64,000 bases of DNA from positions 1 through 64,000 of the forward strand of contig VXBP01004503.1 in NCBI GenBank assembly GCA_013400115.1. The letters are read 5' to 3'. The notes beneath the pieces are model-generated. The model was not told where the DNA came from. It was given only the letters and a program-made list of their open reading frames with translations, and ran no database searches. The stretch comes from Rhinopomastus cyanomelas (lineage: Eukaryota > Chordata > Aves > Bucerotiformes > Rhinopomastidae). This document shows positions 61,976 to 64,000 of this stretch, in pieces (position 1 is the first letter of the stretch; the number at the start of each line of letters is the position of its first letter). A program made the translations under genes and the position numbers.

Positions 61976-62667
61976 AGGTGGTTGACTTGAACATCAGCTG
62001 CAGTAGGAGACTTACAATGTCTGCAAACATGAGCCAGCAGTGTGCCCGGGTGGCCAAGAGGGCCAATGGCATCCTGGCCTGCATCAGGAATGGTGTGGCC
62101 AGCAGGAGCAGGGAGGTCATTCTGCCCCTGTACTCTGCACTGGTTAGGCCACACCTTGAGTACTGTGTCCAGTTCTGGGCCCCTCAGTTTAGGAAGGACA
62201 TTGAGGTGCTTGAGCGTGTCCAGAGAAGGGCAACGAGGCTGGTGAGGGGCCTTGAGCACAAGCCCTATGAGGAGAGGCTGAGGGAGCTGGGATTGTTTAG
62301 CCTTGAGAAGAGGAGGCTCAGGGGAGACCTTATTGCTGTCTACAACTACCTGAGGGGTGGTTGTGGCCAGGAGGAGGTTGCTCTCTTCTCTCAGGCAGCC
62401 AGCACCAGAACAAGAGGACACAGCCACAAGCTGCGCCAGGGGAAATTTAGGCTTGAGGTGAGGAGAAAGTTCTTCACCGAGAGAGTCATTGGCCACTGGA
62501 ATGGCCTGCCCAGGGAGGTGGTGGAGTCGCCAACTCTGGAGCTGTTCAAGGCACGATTGGACGTGGCACTTGGTGCCATGGTCTAGCCTTGAGCTTGAGT
62601 GGTGACAGGTTGGACTTGATGATCTATGAGGTCTCTTCCAACCTTAATAATACTGTGATACTGTGAA
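61976..62667 (+). mobile_element. CR1 LINE copy with a different 3' tail
   Basis: About 690 bases: ORF2 C-terminal coding sequence, a short 3' UTR (ggtgacaggttggacttgat, gatctatgaggtctcttcca) and a tail built on atactgtg (taatactgtgatactgtga) rather than attctatg. The 3' UTR lacks the ggcagggggattgg block. It is therefore a separate CR1 subfamily, and its coding part is the best preserved in the window. Confidence 0.93.
61978..62586 (+). pseudogene. CR1 ORF2 C-terminal fragment, frame uninterrupted (202 codons)
   Basis: One open frame from a chance ATG to the natural ORF2 stop. It includes NMSQQCARVAKRANGILACI, ALVRPHLEYCVQFWAPQF, RDIEVLERVQRRATRLVRGL, ERLRELGLFSLEKRRLRGDL, RKFFTERVIGHWNGLPREVV and RLDVALGAMV-stop. 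This is the region after the reverse transcriptase in CR1 ORF2. No stop or frameshift over about 600 bases suggests a fairly recent insertion, although lack of the catalytic domain makes it inert. It has no promoter and no real start codon. Confidence 0.87.
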
Positions 62668-64000
62668 ACGACTATAATGGGCTTTCCTTCACAAGGAGAC
62701 TTCTGGTTTCTTTGCCCTCCTCTGTCTCATCTTAACCCTCTGAAGTTTTAAAAATATGATTTCAAAGTCAAACTATATTTGGAGACTATAACATCTTAGA
62801 GACTGAATCCATGCCTCTCTAAATTCAACAAACATGTCGGGACTGAATATAGTCCACTGTGTGATGCTACTGTTTTCTGATGGTGTCTCCAGCAAAACTA
62901 CTTTGCAAATCTTTGAAAAAAAGGTTCCATCATTATCAGTCTGGGTTTTGCCTTCTATCCACAGGATTTGCTGGCAAGAACCACTGCTGCTTCCCTGTCT
63001 GACACCAGGCTGCTTCATGGGCCCCTTGTGCTTGGTGTTAGAAGATTACACTCAGCACACAGGAATTGCAGACTTGTGACAGATTTCCTTAGAAGTCAAG
63101 AACCACATTAATTCTGTTATGCTGGTGGTAAGTATGACATTATCAGAGCTGTGAAGCCAGGTAGGCTCCCAGGTAGGTAGTTTGAGTTCAAGCTCCACCA
63201 GCAGGTCAAGTAGGACGTTGTTTTCAGTATCAATGTGGTGCTAATTTGCCCCTCTTACCTCCCCCCACTCTCAGTTATGTTTCTATAGCACTTACAAAAA
63301 ACCATTTGGGGCCAAAACATATGGGGAAAGCCTTCATAAAAGTTGCTAGACTAAACTCTGAGTCTAACAATCTAAAGACATTTGTTTACCAAGCTTTAAT
63401 TTCCTCTGGAGTATGTGTGCAGCACATGGGGGGCTGGAGAGGAGGATGCTGTGATAGACAGTGGTGGGGAGCTCCTGAAGGGTTTGAGTGCAGCCCTTTT
63501 GAGGCAGCCTGTGCCCACAAAAAACATGCAAGCCCTTGGCAGGGTGGATTTGTTCATCTTTTTAACAGAGTTGAGTGCAGCTCAAGTGAGATCTCGGGGG
63601 CTGATAAAATAGCACTGCCCTAAGGCAGATGTGAAAATACAGAATAGAGACCTGAAATGGGAAAAAGAAGGGGTAGATCAAACAGAGCTTCCTGAATCCA
63701 CATATTGCTTGTCCTGCTCATTTTTTTGTGCCTCCCTGGTGTTCTGGCAAACACTTTCCCATGAATGTCTTGAGTTGCCTCTTCCCAGAGGGACTGCACA
63801 TCTCATCACTAAAGGTGGGACAATGTATTTTCCTCATCTGCAGATTCAATGCCCTTCTGGAGAGCCCTAAAACCAATCAAGCTCCACGTGGAGGACAGGA
63901 AACAGTGCAAAATCTTCCACTGCCCAGTCACGACTGCATATCAACTACTGTCATCACAAAATGGCCAGCTGGGAAGCAGAAGTGAAATGTAATTAGGGTA
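62668..64000. other. Unique non-coding sequence, no gene seen
   Basis: About 1.3 kb to the window end. The longest frame (63,246-63,623, + strand, 125 codons) has no recognisable domain. No repeat is recognised. Confidence 0.5.

Noticed and set aside
1..64000. CRISPR arrays, tRNA or rRNA genes, LTR retrovirus copies
   Set aside because: No spaced direct repeats, no cloverleaf or conserved tRNA T-loop context, no rRNA blocks and no retroviral gene motifs or paired LTRs were seen. All reverse transcriptase sequence found is CR1 (non-LTR).

Overview
The window looks like bird nuclear DNA, and essentially all of it is non-coding. The main evidence is at least fourteen copies of CR1 LINE retrotransposons whose 3' ends carry the avian-type signature (ggactagatgatc, then ggtcccttccaa, then repeats of attctatg). 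Their 3' ends fall into several distinct types, so several CR1 subfamilies have been active. I favour a non-galliform bird, but this is a weak inference from CR1 subtype impressions. I found no host exon, rRNA, tRNA, CRISPR array, CpG-island-like promoter or bacterial-type gene. The longest open frames outside repeats (up to 165 codons) resemble no family I know and fit chance.

Layout: 1-264 holds CR1 tails. 266-12,700 is unique sequence with one older CR1 at 8.44-8.59 kb. A CR1 3' end lies at 12.72-12.93 kb. 12.93-26.2 kb is a repeat-poor stretch of about 13 kb. A CR1 double tail lies at 26.2 kb. 26.4-45.1 kb is mostly unique, with a MIR-like remnant (29.2 kb), CR1 copies at 33.5, 35.3 and 38.8 kb, and a young hAT-type MITE inside the 38.8 kb CR1. 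CR1 copies follow at 45.1 and 52.1 kb. From 52.1 to 62.7 kb there is a CR1 island. It includes one long copy with recognisable endonuclease and reverse transcriptase remnants, two copies sharing an unusual chimeric double 3' end, a nested CR1-in-CR1, and a copy with an undisrupted 202-codon C-terminal frame.

The most notable items are: (1) a 173-bp non-autonomous hAT element at 38,921-39,093 with perfect 15-bp terminal inverted repeats and a perfect 8-bp target duplication, rich in CpG and so probably young; (2) the shared junction in two chimeric CR1 copies at 55.0-55.7 and 59.3-59.9 kb, which suggests a CR1 lineage with two 3' ends in tandem; (3) a G-quadruplex motif at 51,543-51,558 matching the core of the well-studied MYC promoter quadruplex variant. 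A hand count of ten spaced lines (600 bases) gave A 169, T 187, G 148, C 96. That is about 41% GC with a clear G excess on the + strand, as seen on the sense strand of transcribed introns; whether this window is an intron is unproven.
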